Assembly (NCBI RefSeq): GCF_030388245.1
Contig: NZ_CP098360.1
Span: 416,001-480,000 of the forward strand
Direction of reading: 5' to 3'
Origin: Paracoccus sp. TOH
GTDB taxonomy: Bacteria > Pseudomonadota > Alphaproteobacteria > Rhodobacterales > Rhodobacteraceae
DNA: 64,000 bases
Shown: positions 28,102 through 36,900 of the stretch, piece by piece
Numbering within the stretch: position 1 is the stretch's first letter
Layout: each line of letters starts with the position of its first letter
Notes under the pieces: generated by a model
What the model saw: only the letters and a program-made list of their open reading frames with translations
Told to the model about the DNA's origin: nothing
Database searches by the model: none
Program-made: the position numbers and the translations under genes

Positions 28102-28839
28102 TCAATCTTCCGACTTGTTCAGGACGACACCCATCACCGGGGGCATCCCGACCAGCAGCCGCTCGGCCTCGGCCATGTCGGCGGCGGTGCCCTGGCGGCC
28201 GTCGGCGACCAGCAGCAACGCATCGGCCAGCGGCAGGGCGGCCAGCGCCGCATCCTCGGCCAGAAGCGGCGCGGTGTCGAGGATCATCATCTCGGCCGGA
28301 TGGCTCTCGTGCAGCTTCCGCATCGCCTGGGCCAGCGCCTCGTCCTGCAGCAGCTCGGCCGCGGCCGGGTCGGCGCGCTCGGGCGCGAGCACCGACAGGT
28401 TCGGCGCCTCGTCCACGCGGACCAGCAACCCGTCCAGCCCGCCACCCTCGCGCAGCCTCTCGCCGACCGAGGTGCAGCCCGGAATCGCCAGTTGCCGCGC
28501 CACGTCCGGCCCGCCCAGGTCCAGATCGACCAGCGCCACCTGGGTATGCGGCTGCCGGGCCAGCGCAAGCGACAGGTTCACCGCCACGAAAGTGCCCCCC
28601 GCGCCGGGCGTCAGCGGGACCACGGCCAGTCTGCTCCAGTCGCGGCTGCGCATTTCGCGCAGGATGCGGGTGCGCAGCAGCGAAAAGCGCTGCGCGATGA
28701 TCTTGGCATGTTTCGCGTCCGACGCGGCCAGCGCCGCCTCGCGCCGGATAAACTTGCTGGAAACATGGCTGCGCGCGGTCTCGGGCGCAGCCTGTCCTGC
28801 CGGCGTCCTGTCCGGTTCATTCCCTGTCGCGGGCTTCAA
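28102..28839 (-). CDS. CpsD/CapB-like P-loop protein with degenerate Walker A
   Basis: The 245-residue protein has the layout of bacterial tyrosine kinases or cytoplasmic ATPases of polysaccharide export: the helix IIAQRFSLLRTRIL, Walker A region TPGAGGTFVAVNLSLALA (about 77-94), Walker A' VALVDLDLGG (101-110) and Walker B MMILDTAPLL (184-193). In active members the P-loop reads GxGKT/S; here the Lys position is Gly82 and the following Thr is Phe84. There is no C-terminal tyrosine cluster: the protein ends VVLNKSED. So it keeps the fold but probably binds nucleotide poorly and does not autophosphorylate. It is the first gene of the cpsD-wzz-wzx operon and likely works with the Wzz-like protein. 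Confidence 0.85.
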   Translation of the reverse strand: MKPATGNEPDRTPAGQAAPETARSHVSSKFIRREAALAASDAKHAKIIAQRFSLLRTRILREMRSRDWSRLAVVPLTPGAGGTFVAVNLSLALARQPHTQVALVDLDLGGPDVARQLAIPGCTSVGERLREGGGLDGLLVRVDEAPNLSVLAPERADPAAAELLQDEALAQAMRKLHESHPAEMMILDTAPLLAEDAALAALPLADALLLVADGRQGTAADMAEAERLLVGMPPVMGVVLNKSED

Positions 28840-29131
28840 ACCTGTGGCCCCTCTGCCTCTGGTGGAACGCGGCCGCCCTTAAGGCTGCCGCCTGCCGATG
28901 ACATTCACGGCAGCGGCATGGTAGCGTCCGCGCCATGAACGCGACAACCGAAAACACGCAGGTTCACGATAATGCGCCGCATTTCCCCGCGCCGCCTTGC
29001 CGAAACCGGCTCTCCGGCCGCGCCCGGCCCGCCGGCCCCGGGGGCAGCGCGAGCGATGCGCATCATATTCAACCCAAGATTGACAAGCGCCGAATCGGCC
29101 GGCGCCGCCCCTGCAGCCTGTTCCGGACCAG
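28840..29131. promoter_or_regulatory. Divergent region between the CpsD-like and GT2 genes
   Basis: The 292 bases lie between two divergent polysaccharide genes and should contain promoters for both. A small ORF (28935-29135) overlaps the right part. A possible operator-like element is not obvious; GC content is mixed, with an AT-richer patch near 28940-28990. Confidence 0.35.
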
Positions 29132-29135
29132 ATGA
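28935..29135 (+). CDS. Possible small basic ORF coupled to the GT2 gene
   Basis: A 66-codon ORF starting MNATTENTQVHDNAPHF whose stop overlaps the GT2 start in ATGA, the overlap style used throughout this window. Against it: no ribosome site, no recognisable domain, low-complexity Arg/Pro content. Reported as a weak candidate only. Confidence 0.2.
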   Translation: MNATTENTQVHDNAPHFPAPPCRNRLSGRARPAGPGGSASDAHHIQPKIDKRRIGRRRPCSLFRTR

Positions 29136-29959
29136 CCCCCTGCACCATCATCCTGCCCGCCCATGACGAGGCGGATTACATCGGCCCGTGCCTCGACCAC
29201 CTGTTGCGGCAGGACCACCGGGGCCCGGTGGCGGTGATCGTGGTCGCCAATGGCTGCCGGGACGATACCGCCGACCGGGCGCGGGCCCATGCCCCCGGCT
29301 TTGCCCAGCGCGGCTGGACGCTGCGCGTCGAAGAACTGGCGCAGGGCGGCAAGATCGGCGCCCTGAACCACGGCGATGCCTGCGCCGACCCGGGGGTGCG
29401 GGTCTATCTGGATGCCGATATCCGCATGGGTCCGCGGCTGCTTTCCGGCCTGATGCGGGCGCTGGAGGCGCCCGAGCCGCGTTATGCCGGCGGCCGGCTG
29501 GTGGTGGCACCGGCGCGCAGCCCGGTCTCGCGCGCCTATGCGCGATTCTGGCAGAAACTGCCCTTCGTGGCGCAGGGCGTCACCGGCGCCGGGCTGTTCG
29601 CGGTGAACCAGGCGGGACGCGCGCGCTGGGGCGCCTTCCCGCAGATCATCTCGGACGACACCTTCGCCCGGCTGCAATTCGAGGAAGCCGAGCGTTTCCT
29701 GGTGGACGAGCCCTATGAATGGCCGCTGGTCGAGGGCTTCCCGCGTCTGGTCCGCGTGCGCCGCCGCCAGGATCTGGGCGTGGCCGAGATCGCCCGGCTG
29801 TTTCCCGACCTGCCGCGGCGCCAGGGCCATGTCCGGCCGGGCCGCGGCGCGTTGCTGCGGCTGGCCGCTGCCGATCCCCTCGGCTTCGCCGCCTATGCCG
29901 CGGTGGCGCTGGCAGTGCGCATGCGCCGCGACCAGCCCGGCTGGGCGCGCGGCCGCTAG
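29132..29959 (+). CDS. Glycosyltransferase family 2
   Basis: Inverting GT-A glycosyltransferase of 275 residues. The nucleotide-sugar-binding start is TIILPAHDEADYIGPCLDHLL, with VVANGCRDDT next and the metal-binding DxD as VYLDADIRMG. SDDTFARLQFEEAERFLVDEP is the acceptor-side region. The C-terminal 40 residues are Arg-rich with one hydrophobic stretch (PLGFAAYAAVALAV), so weak membrane association is possible. Donor and acceptor are unknown; placement between the cpsD-wzz-wzx operon and exoY suggests a role in the exopolysaccharide repeat unit. Confidence 0.9.
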   Translation: MTPCTIILPAHDEADYIGPCLDHLLRQDHRGPVAVIVVANGCRDDTADRARAHAPGFAQRGWTLRVEELAQGGKIGALNHGDACADPGVRVYLDADIRMGPRLLSGLMRALEAPEPRYAGGRLVVAPARSPVSRAYARFWQKLPFVAQGVTGAGLFAVNQAGRARWGAFPQIISDDTFARLQFEEAERFLVDEPYEWPLVEGFPRLVRVRRRQDLGVAEIARLFPDLPRRQGHVRPGRGALLRLAAADPLGFAAYAAVALAVRMRRDQPGWARGR

Positions 29960-29968
29960 GACGGCGCG

Positions 29969-30742
29969 TCATTTCCCGGCGCCGAACTCCTGCACGGTCT
30001 CCCAAGCCAGGGCCTGCAGCACGGCGGCCTGATCCTTGGGCACCTCGGGATAGGGGCCGCCGCCGCCGGGAATCTGGTTGATCAGCCCCACCGGGCTTTC
30101 GCCGGTCAGCACGGCATAGTGAATCATGGCGAGATAGTAGAAGCCCCCGCCTTCGGTCGGGTGGATATCGTCAACGAAGAAATCGCGGATCGTCGTGGCG
30201 CCGGGCACCCTGCCCGCCTCGATGGCATCATGCAGCCGGACCATGCCCAGCCCGGCCGGGATCAGCCGCATCGGCTCTTGCCCCTTGGCAAGATCCTGAT
30301 TCACCTGGTCGGCGATCGCCTGCCATTGCGGCAGATCCGCCAGGATCCGGTCGCGCCAGGGCTTGGTCGACCCCGGCTCGATGTAATCCCAGGTCTCGTA
30401 AAGATAGGGCTTCACCTGCGGGTTGGACTGCCGGGCCAGGTCGACCCATTTCGCGGCATAGCCGGCGGTGTCGTGATAGTCGGCGGCCGAGGCCAGCGGC
30501 ACGCGCTCGGTGATGACCAGCGCCCGGACGGGATGATTCGGCAGCCATTCGCGGCCGTTCACGCCCTGCGCGTATTGCGGGCCGGTCCACTGGATCTCCA
30601 GCGGTGCGCCGTTGATGATCTGCATCTCGACCGGCTCGCCCAGCAATTCCTGCAGCATCCCCGGCAGCGCCGGGCTGACAAGACTGTGGCCGATGTAGAG
30701 CGCCGAGACGCCTTCAATTAGAAATTGCAGAATACCGGTCAT
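29969..30742 (-). CDS. SGNH-hydrolase-like protein of unknown substrate
   Basis: A 257-residue protein not fully recognised. Near the start is LYIGHSLVSPALPGM, where Gly18-His-Ser20-Leu resembles the nucleophile block of SGNH/GDSL hydrolases, and near the end VDDIHPTEGGGFYYLA, where Asp191/192 and His194 resemble the family's DxxH block. Between them are VEMQIINGAPLEIQW (possible block II/III) and KPYLYETWDYIEP. There is no signal peptide. It is convergent with the GT2 gene (9 bases apart) and divergent from exoY, so an acyl- or acetyl-ester hydrolase or transferase that trims exopolysaccharide substituents is a reasonable guess. The ATG at 30742 is used; a TTG 36 bases upstream is possible. 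Confidence 0.6.
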   Translation of the reverse strand: MTGILQFLIEGVSALYIGHSLVSPALPGMLQELLGEPVEMQIINGAPLEIQWTGPQYAQGVNGREWLPNHPVRALVITERVPLASAADYHDTAGYAAKWVDLARQSNPQVKPYLYETWDYIEPGSTKPWRDRILADLPQWQAIADQVNQDLAKGQEPMRLIPAGLGMVRLHDAIEAGRVPGATTIRDFFVDDIHPTEGGGFYYLAMIHYAVLTGESPVGLINQIPGGGGPYPEVPKDQAAVLQALAWETVQEFGAGK

Positions 30743-31035
30743 TTTAACAACCCTGACTTGTGGAAAACCTTTTGCCAAGATTACACTCAGTCTTTTCGGA
30801 TTCCACAGCTTTCAACCGATAGTTGCCGGATATTATCGCGATCAACCTTTTGCTGCGCCAGCCGGGCCGATCACGCATTGACACAAGTCCGAAAGCCCGG
30901 GAAGCGGTCCGCCAAAAGTCGCGCAACACATTGAAAACAAACAAACCTATACTTTTCGTTAGGCCTTCGTTTCGTTCTAGTTTTATTCAAATGCAAGGCT
31001 ATACTGCCCCCGTAGTGATTAGGACAGGTTTTAAA
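30743..31035. promoter_or_regulatory. AT-rich divergent promoter region upstream of exoY
   Basis: These 293 bases are among the most AT-rich of the window. They contain TTGACA at 30878-30883, two TATACT-like hexamers near 30950 and 31003, and poly-A/poly-T patches. Such AT-rich leaders next to an initiating sugar transferase are typical targets of MucR/RosR or H-NS-like regulators, but no specific site can be named. The exoY ribosome site AGGACAGG lies about 7 bases before its ATG. Confidence 0.45.
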
Positions 31036-31731
31036 ATGCGGCACAGTACCCATTTCGATATCGAGTCGCTCGACTCGGTGCTGCAAGCGGTCCCCAACGG
31101 CACCATCAAGCCTATCGGAGCCCGTTCGTTTTACTCCCGCTTTCTCAAGCGCCCCCTGGATCTGGTGGCAGTCATCCTGACCGCTCCGATCGTCTTGCCG
31201 CTGGTGATCATCCTGGCGCTGGTCATCCTGGGGCATGGCGAAAAGCCCTTCTATACGCAGTCGCGCGTAGGGCGCTCGGGCCGCAGCTTCCGGCTGTGGA
31301 AACTGCGCACCATGGTCGACGATGCGGACCAGCGGCTGGCGGAGTATCTGGCCGCCGACCCCCAGGCCAAGGCCGAATGGGATCTGACGCAGAAGCTGAA
31401 GAACGACCCGCGGATCACCAGAACCGGACATTTCCTGCGCAAGACCTCGCTCGACGAACTGCCGCAGTTGTGGAACGTGTTCCGCGGCGACATGAGCCTG
31501 GTCGGTCCGCGTCCGATGATGCTGGAACAGGCGCAGCTTTACCCGGGGGCGGATTATTACCACCTGCGTCCCGGCGTCACCGGGCTCTGGCAGATCTCGG
31601 ACCGCAACGACAGCACCTTCGCGGCCCGCGCCACCTATGACGCGCGCTATGCCGCCGAACTGAGCCTTGCGGGCGACGTCACCATCATCGCCAAGACGGT
31701 GGGCGTGGTCCTGCGCTGCACCGGCTACTAG
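31036..31731 (+). CDS. Initiating sugar transferase, ExoY/WcaJ type
   Basis: Transfers a hexose-1-phosphate from a nucleotide sugar to undecaprenyl phosphate, the first step of Wzx-dependent exopolysaccharide assembly. The 231-residue protein has one N-terminal membrane hairpin (LDLVAVILTAPIVLPLVIILALVI, split here as two blocks) and the cytoplasmic catalytic core: FRLWKLRTMVDDAD, ITRTGHFLRKTSLDELPQLWNV, GDMSLVGPRPMM, YHLRPGVTGLWQIS and YDARYAAELSLAGD. The ATG at 31036 is preferred because AGGACAGG precedes it and the family has this length; a longer frame extends into the AT-rich promoter region. It is the only initiating transferase in the window. Confidence 0.94.
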   Translation: MRHSTHFDIESLDSVLQAVPNGTIKPIGARSFYSRFLKRPLDLVAVILTAPIVLPLVIILALVILGHGEKPFYTQSRVGRSGRSFRLWKLRTMVDDADQRLAEYLAADPQAKAEWDLTQKLKNDPRITRTGHFLRKTSLDELPQLWNVFRGDMSLVGPRPMMLEQAQLYPGADYYHLRPGVTGLWQISDRNDSTFAARATYDARYAAELSLAGDVTIIAKTVGVVLRCTGY

Positions 31732-32042
31732 GACCGGTGCCCAGCCTGCTGGCGGTGCATCTCATTGCCTTCGATACACCTGAAGCGCCGCCATGCGACG
31801 AAAAGCGTGGCGGCCGTTCCGCTGACAGAGTATAGCAACAGCGCAGCCCAGAACGAGAGATCGAAGGCCATGACCCCGATCGCCGCACAGCCCAGCGCGA
31901 TCGCCACGCCTATCGTCAGAATGCCGCCCAGGGGTCCTCTCCTCGAAATGCTCTGGTCCTCCCATGATACTGCCAAAGAAAAAACGAATCGCCAGACAAA
32001 CTTTGGTGTCGTATTTGGTGTACTGCATATTTGCTCATTCAT
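31728..32042 (-). CDS. Small two-helix membrane protein, possibly ExoX-like
   Basis: The 104-residue ORF has a polar N-terminus and two membrane helices near the middle and end: GILTIGVAIALGCAAIGVMAF and LSFWAALLLYSVSGTAATLFVAWRRF (read in blocks), with a basic C-terminus. Size, topology and position against exoY resemble the ExoX/SyrA exopolysaccharide repressors of rhizobia, small inner-membrane proteins that curb ExoY output; this is inference, as the sequence is too short and variable for certainty. Its TAG shares CTAG with the exoY stop. No ribosome site is visible at the ATG (32042), so the start is uncertain. Confidence 0.55.
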   Translation of the reverse strand: MNEQICSTPNTTPKFVWRFVFSLAVSWEDQSISRRGPLGGILTIGVAIALGCAAIGVMAFDLSFWAALLLYSVSGTAATLFVAWRRFRCIEGNEMHRQQAGHRS

Positions 32043-32113
32043 GACAAAAAATAGGCGCAATTCAGCCAGAATCTGATGCAGCGCTGATATTGGTAGGTTT
32101 TCCCTTTGCAGAT

Positions 32114-32119
32114 AAGGAG
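32114..32119 (+). promoter_or_regulatory. Ribosome binding site that selects a TTG start
   Basis: AAGGAG lies six bases before TTG at 32126, which begins the family-typical MRIGYLVNTYPRPS. No ATG is available nearby in frame. Confidence 0.7.
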
Positions 32120-32125
32120 CTGCCC

Positions 32126-33331
32126 TTGCGAATCGGCTATCTGGTCAACACCTATCCCCGCCCTTCGCACAGCTTCATTCGCCGCGAAATTGCCGCGCTC
32201 GAGGCCGAGGGACTGGAAATCCATCGCTTCGCCATGCGCGGCGATGCCGCGGCGCTAAGCGATCCCGCCGACCTGGCCGAACATGCCCGGACCGAGCGCG
32301 TGCTCGAGGCCGGAGGCCAGCGTTTGCTGGCCGGACTGGCGCGGCAAGCCCTGGCGCGGCCGGCACGGTTCCGGGCCGCCCTGCGCCTGGCGCGCCGCCG
32401 CGCCCGGGCCGGGGAATCGAGCCTGGCGCGGCAGATTATCTACCTGGCGGAAGGCGCCCATGTCGCGGCGCGGGCGCGCGAATTGGGCCTTCGCCATATT
32501 CACGCGCATTTCGGCACCAATTCGGCGCGGGTTGCGGCTTATGCGCGGCTTCTGGGCGGTCCGGGTTTCAGCTTCACCGTACATGGGCCCGAGGAATTCG
32601 ATAACACCCAGCCGCTTGATCTGGGCGGAAAACTGGGCTTGGCCGAATTTTGCGCCACCGTCAGCAGCTATGGCCGCTCGCAAATGTATCGCTGGGCGGC
32701 ACCGGGCGATTGGGAAAAGCTGCGCGTGGTGCATTGCGGGCTGGATCTCGACCGCTGGACGGACCCTGCGCCGCTGCCCGCCGGCCCCTTCCACATGGTC
32801 GCGGTGGGCCGCTTTGCCGAGCAGAAGGGGTTCGGCCTGCTGATCCGCGCCTTCGCCCTGGCCTGGCGCCGCAATCCCGCCTTGCGCCTGTCGCTGGTCG
32901 GCGATGGCGAACTGCGGTCGCAGATCGAATCGCTGATCGCGACCGAAGGCATGGGCGAGGCCGTCCGCCTGCTCGGCTGGCAGGACGAGGCCGGCGTCCG
33001 CGCCGCCATGAATGCCGCCCACGCGCTGGTCACCCCCAGCTTCGCCGAGGGTCTGCCGGTCGTCATCATGGAAGCCATGGCCTGCGCCCGCCCGGTGATC
33101 GCCACCTATATCGCCGGCATCCCCGAACTGATCCGGCCCGGGCAAGAAGGCTGGCTGGTCCCGGCCGGCGATGCCGAGGCGCTGGCCGAAACCATGCTGC
33201 ATGCCGCCGAGACCGGTCGTGACACGCTGGAACGCATGGGCGCCTCGGCCCGCGCCCGGGTCACGGAACGCCACGACATCCGCGAATCCGCCCGGCGTCT
33301 GGCGGCGCTGTTCAGCCGCGCCACAGGCTGA
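32126..33331 (+). CDS. Glycosyltransferase family 4
   Basis: Retaining GT-B glycosyltransferase of 401 residues. The N-terminal domain starts RIGYLVNTYPRPSHSFIRREI and includes HIHAHFGTNSARVAAY and FSFTVHGPEEFD. The C-terminal donor-binding domain includes MVAVGRFAEQKGFGLLIRAF, LSLVGDGELRSQIE and the E-x7-E region PSFAEGLPVVIMEAMACARPVIAT. The start is TTG at 32126 with AAGGAG upstream. It overlaps the convergent phosphopantetheinyl transferase by 20 bases. It probably adds a sugar to the exopolysaccharide repeat; whether it also serves the NRPS-PKS product is open. Confidence 0.92.
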   Translation: MRIGYLVNTYPRPSHSFIRREIAALEAEGLEIHRFAMRGDAAALSDPADLAEHARTERVLEAGGQRLLAGLARQALARPARFRAALRLARRRARAGESSLARQIIYLAEGAHVAARARELGLRHIHAHFGTNSARVAAYARLLGGPGFSFTVHGPEEFDNTQPLDLGGKLGLAEFCATVSSYGRSQMYRWAAPGDWEKLRVVHCGLDLDRWTDPAPLPAGPFHMVAVGRFAEQKGFGLLIRAFALAWRRNPALRLSLVGDGELRSQIESLIATEGMGEAVRLLGWQDEAGVRAAMNAAHALVTPSFAEGLPVVIMEAMACARPVIATYIAGIPELIRPGQEGWLVPAGDAEALAETMLHAAETGRDTLERMGASARARVTERHDIRESARRLAALFSRATG

Positions 33332-33935
33332 CCGCCAGCCAATAGCCCTCTGCCCGCCCCCAGCGCCCACGGATCAGCCGGTCGCCCATGCAGGCGCGGA
33401 ACCGCGCCGGGCCGATCACCACCGGCACTTCGCGGAAATCCAGCATCCGCGCCGTCAGCGGATATTGCGCCTTGAACATCGCCTCCTTGGCGCAAAAGGC
33501 CAGCAAGGCATCCCCCGCATCGTTCAGCCGGAAGGGCATGATGGTCTCGGCCAGCCCTTCGGGCAGGGTTCGGTCGCATGGTTCCAGATCGACGCCGACG
33601 CTTGCCCCGCCCGGCGGGGCGGCGATGGCAATGCAGTAATCGCCGCCATGCGACAGGCTGGCGCTGATGCCCGGCGGCAGGTCGGGCTGGCGGTCGGGGC
33701 GGGCCGGAATGGGGCGATCCGCCGGCAGGTCATGCCCGGCCTGCCGGATCGCCGCCCGCAGCGCCATGCGCCCCAGGGCAAACTCGCGCCGCCGCTTCGG
33801 GACGGCGCGGGCGATGGCCTCGGCCTCTCCGGGCAAAAGCGGCGCGGGCTCGGCCGCCAAGGGCAGCACCGCGCAGCCATAGCCCCGGGGCAGCAGGCGC
33901 CGCGCCAGCGCGTCGAGCGCCTGGGCGCCGCTCAC
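33312..33935 (-). CDS. 4'-Phosphopantetheinyl transferase, EntD/Sfp type
   Basis: Transfers phosphopantetheine from CoA to carrier-protein serines. The 207-residue protein has the core motifs [24 protein letters not shown] (first acidic Mg site) and [15 protein letters not shown] (the KEA motif). It is of the EntD type by its N-terminal [32 protein letters not shown] pattern, quoted here in shortened form. The start is GTG at 33935, overlapping the NRPS stop in GTGA. It is the last gene of the four-gene NRPS-PKS operon and very likely activates the carrier domains of both megasynthases. Confidence 0.93.
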   Translation of the reverse strand: MSGAQALDALARRLLPRGYGCAVLPLAAEPAPLLPGEAEAIARAVPKRRREFALGRMALRAAIRQAGHDLPADRPIPARPDRQPDLPPGISASLSHGGDYCIAIAAPPGGASVGVDLEPCDRTLPEGLAETIMPFRLNDAGDALLAFCAKEAMFKAQYPLTARMLDFREVPVVIGPARFRACMGDRLIRGRWGRAEGYWLAVSLWRG

Positions 33936-36900
33936 CGCCCGCCACGCAATTGCGCCCGCAAGGCCCGGCGCCGGGCCATGGCATCATCGCCGGCGCCCTC
34001 CGGTTCGGGCTCGGGGCGCACAGGCGCCACCGGCGCCGACCCCGCCACCGCCGGAGTGACATTGTTCGCCGGCGCCAGCGAGGCGACATGCTTGAGGAAA
34101 TCCGCCATGACCGGGAAGCGGAAGATATCCGTCACCCCCAGCCGCGGCAGCGCCAGCCGGTCGCGCATGGTCCGGTGCAACTGGATCGCCAGCAGCGAAT
34201 GCCCGCCCAAAGCGAAGAAGTTGTCGCGCGGCGCGATCTGCTCGACGCCCAGCACCTCGGACCACAGCGCCTGCACCGCCTGCGCCAGATCCTCGGTCGG
34301 GGCGTTGGCGGCGACAGCGGTGGTGGTCTCGATGACCGCCGCCACCGCCGGAGCAGCGGCGACGGCCCCCGGCACCGGCAGATGCTTGCGGTCGATCTTG
34401 CGGTTCGGGGTCAGCGGCATCTTCTCCAGCCGCAGGATCCGGCCCGGCACCATATGCGCCGGCAGATGCGCCAGCAGCGCCTCGCGCAGCCCCTTTTCGC
34501 ACAGCTCGCCCGCGCCGGTGACATAGGCCACCAGCCGCTTGTCGCCGGGCGCATCCTCGCGCACCAGCGCCACCGCCTCGCGCACGCCGGGCTGGGCGGC
34601 CAGCTGCGCCTCGATCTCGCCCAGTTCGATGCGGAAGCCGCGCAGCTTCACCTGGTGGTCGGCGCGACCGATATAGTCCAGCCCGCCATCCTCGCGCCAG
34701 CGTACCAGATCGCCGGTGCGATACATGCGCGCGCCCCAAGGCGCGCCGCGATCCGCGGGCACGAAGGGATCGGGCCGGAAGGCCGCCGCGGTCAGATCCT
34801 CGCGCCGCCAATAACCACGGGCGACGCCATGGCCGCCGATCCACAGCTCGCCCGGCGCGCCGGGGGGCACCGGTGCCCCGTCCGCATCCAGCACGTAAAG
34901 CTGGGTATTGGCGATCGGCCGGCCCAGCGTCACCTCGGCCGCATCGGTCAGGTCGGCTACCGTGGACCAGATCGTCGTCTCGGTCGGGCCATACATGTTC
35001 AGCACCCGCGCCCGCGTCGCCGCCCTGATCTCGGCCAGCAGCGAGGGCGGCAGCGCCTCACCCCCCACCATCACGCATTTCAGCCCGCCCATCGCCGCCG
35101 CGACCTGCGGGTCCGAGACCAGGATGCGCGCCATGCTGGGCGTGCATTGCAGATGCGTCACCTTCCAGCGCCGGATCTGCGCCGCGATCGAGAAATCGCC
35201 CTCCTCGGGCTCGGCGCCATGCGGGTTCACCTCGGCCCGCAGCCGCGCCAGCAGCGGGAAGCCGGCCATGACCTGCTCGGGCGCGATGCCATAGTCGATC
35301 AGGCAGGCGATCTCGCCCACGCCGATGGCCTTGAGCTGTTCGACCCGCGCGATCCCGTCCTCGATGGACCCGAACAGGCCCGAATCCTCGAAATAGCGCA
35401 GGAAGGCGAATTCCAGGATGCCGTCCAGCTCCTCCTCGGAGAGCGTGCCCAGGTCGATGGCCATCGGATTGGTCATGCCCGCCGGACGGCGGAAAGCCGG
35501 GAAATCCCAGGCATATTGCTTGACCAGCGCCGCGGCGCTTTTCAGGTAGTTCTTCATCGGCTCGCGGGCGATCTCGCGCGCCGTCTCGCGATCCTCGGCC
35601 AGGCAGGTGTGCAGCATCAGCGTGACGGTGAAGCGCGCCGGGTCATGGCCGGCCTCGCGCAGCGCGGCGTGATAGTCCTTGATGCGGCTTTCCACCGTGT
35701 CGATGCTTTGCCCCAGCAGGTGGGTCAGCACGTTCATGCCCAGCCGCCCGGCCTCGACCCAGGTTTCCGGGTTGCCGGCGACGGTCATCCACAGCGGCAG
35801 TTCCTTCTGCACCGGCCGCGGCTGCGTCACCACGCCGAACAGGCTGCCGTCCTTGCGCGGGAACTCGACCGCCTCGCCCCGCCACAGCCGGCGCAGTTGG
35901 TCGATGCCCTGGGCCAGCGCGGTCTTGTTGTTCGGCGGCGCGTTTTCCGGGCGCAGCACGAAATCGTCCGGCTGCCAGCCCGAGGCGATGGCCAGCCCCG
36001 CCCGGCCGGAGGTCAGGTTGTCGATCACCGCCCATTCCTCGGCCACCCGGGCCGGGTGGTGCAAGGGCAGCACGCAGCTGCCGGCGCGGACCGAGATGTT
36101 CCTGGTCACCGCCGCCACCGCCGCGCCGGACACCGCCGGGTTCGGATAGGGGCCGCCGAAAGCGTGGAAATGCCGTTCCGGCGTATAGACGGCGACGAAG
36201 CCATTCTGGTCGGCAAACCGCGCGCCCTCCAGCAGAAGCTGGTATTTCTTCGGGCCGGGGCCGTCGTCATTGCCCCAGTAGAACAGGCTGAAATCCATGC
36301 CGCCCGCGACCTCGCGCCGCAGCTGGGTCGGGGTCGAGGAAACCGCCAGCCGCGATTCCTCGCCCGCGATCACCAGCCGCAATCCGCGCGCCAGCGACCA
36401 GAAGATCTCCAGCACCGAGATGTCGAAGGACAGGCTGGTCACCGCCAGCCAGGCATCGCCCTGCTGATGCGGGATCACCGCGTCCATGCCGGCGAAGAAA
36501 TTGGCGACGTTGCGATGCTCGACCATCACCCCTTTGGGGCGGCCGGTCGAGCCCGAGGTGTAGATCAGATAGGCCAGGTTTTCCGGCGCCACGGCCGAGA
36601 CCGGCGCCGCGACCAGACCGTGCGGCAGGTCGGACGGGATGGTCACAACCTGTACACCGCGCGTCGGCAGCCGGTCGGTCAAACCGTCCTGGACCAGCAC
36701 CACCCGGGCCGCCGAATCCTCGAGGTAAAGCTCGACGCGTTCGGCGGGATAATCGGGGTCCAGCGGCACATAGGCGCCGCCCGCCTTCCAGATCGCCAGC
36801 GCGCCGATCACCAGCTCGGGCGAGCGTTTCGCGAACAGACCCACCGGCTGGTCCGGGCCGACGCCCATCGCCACCAGCTTTTCGGCCAGCGCATTGGCGG

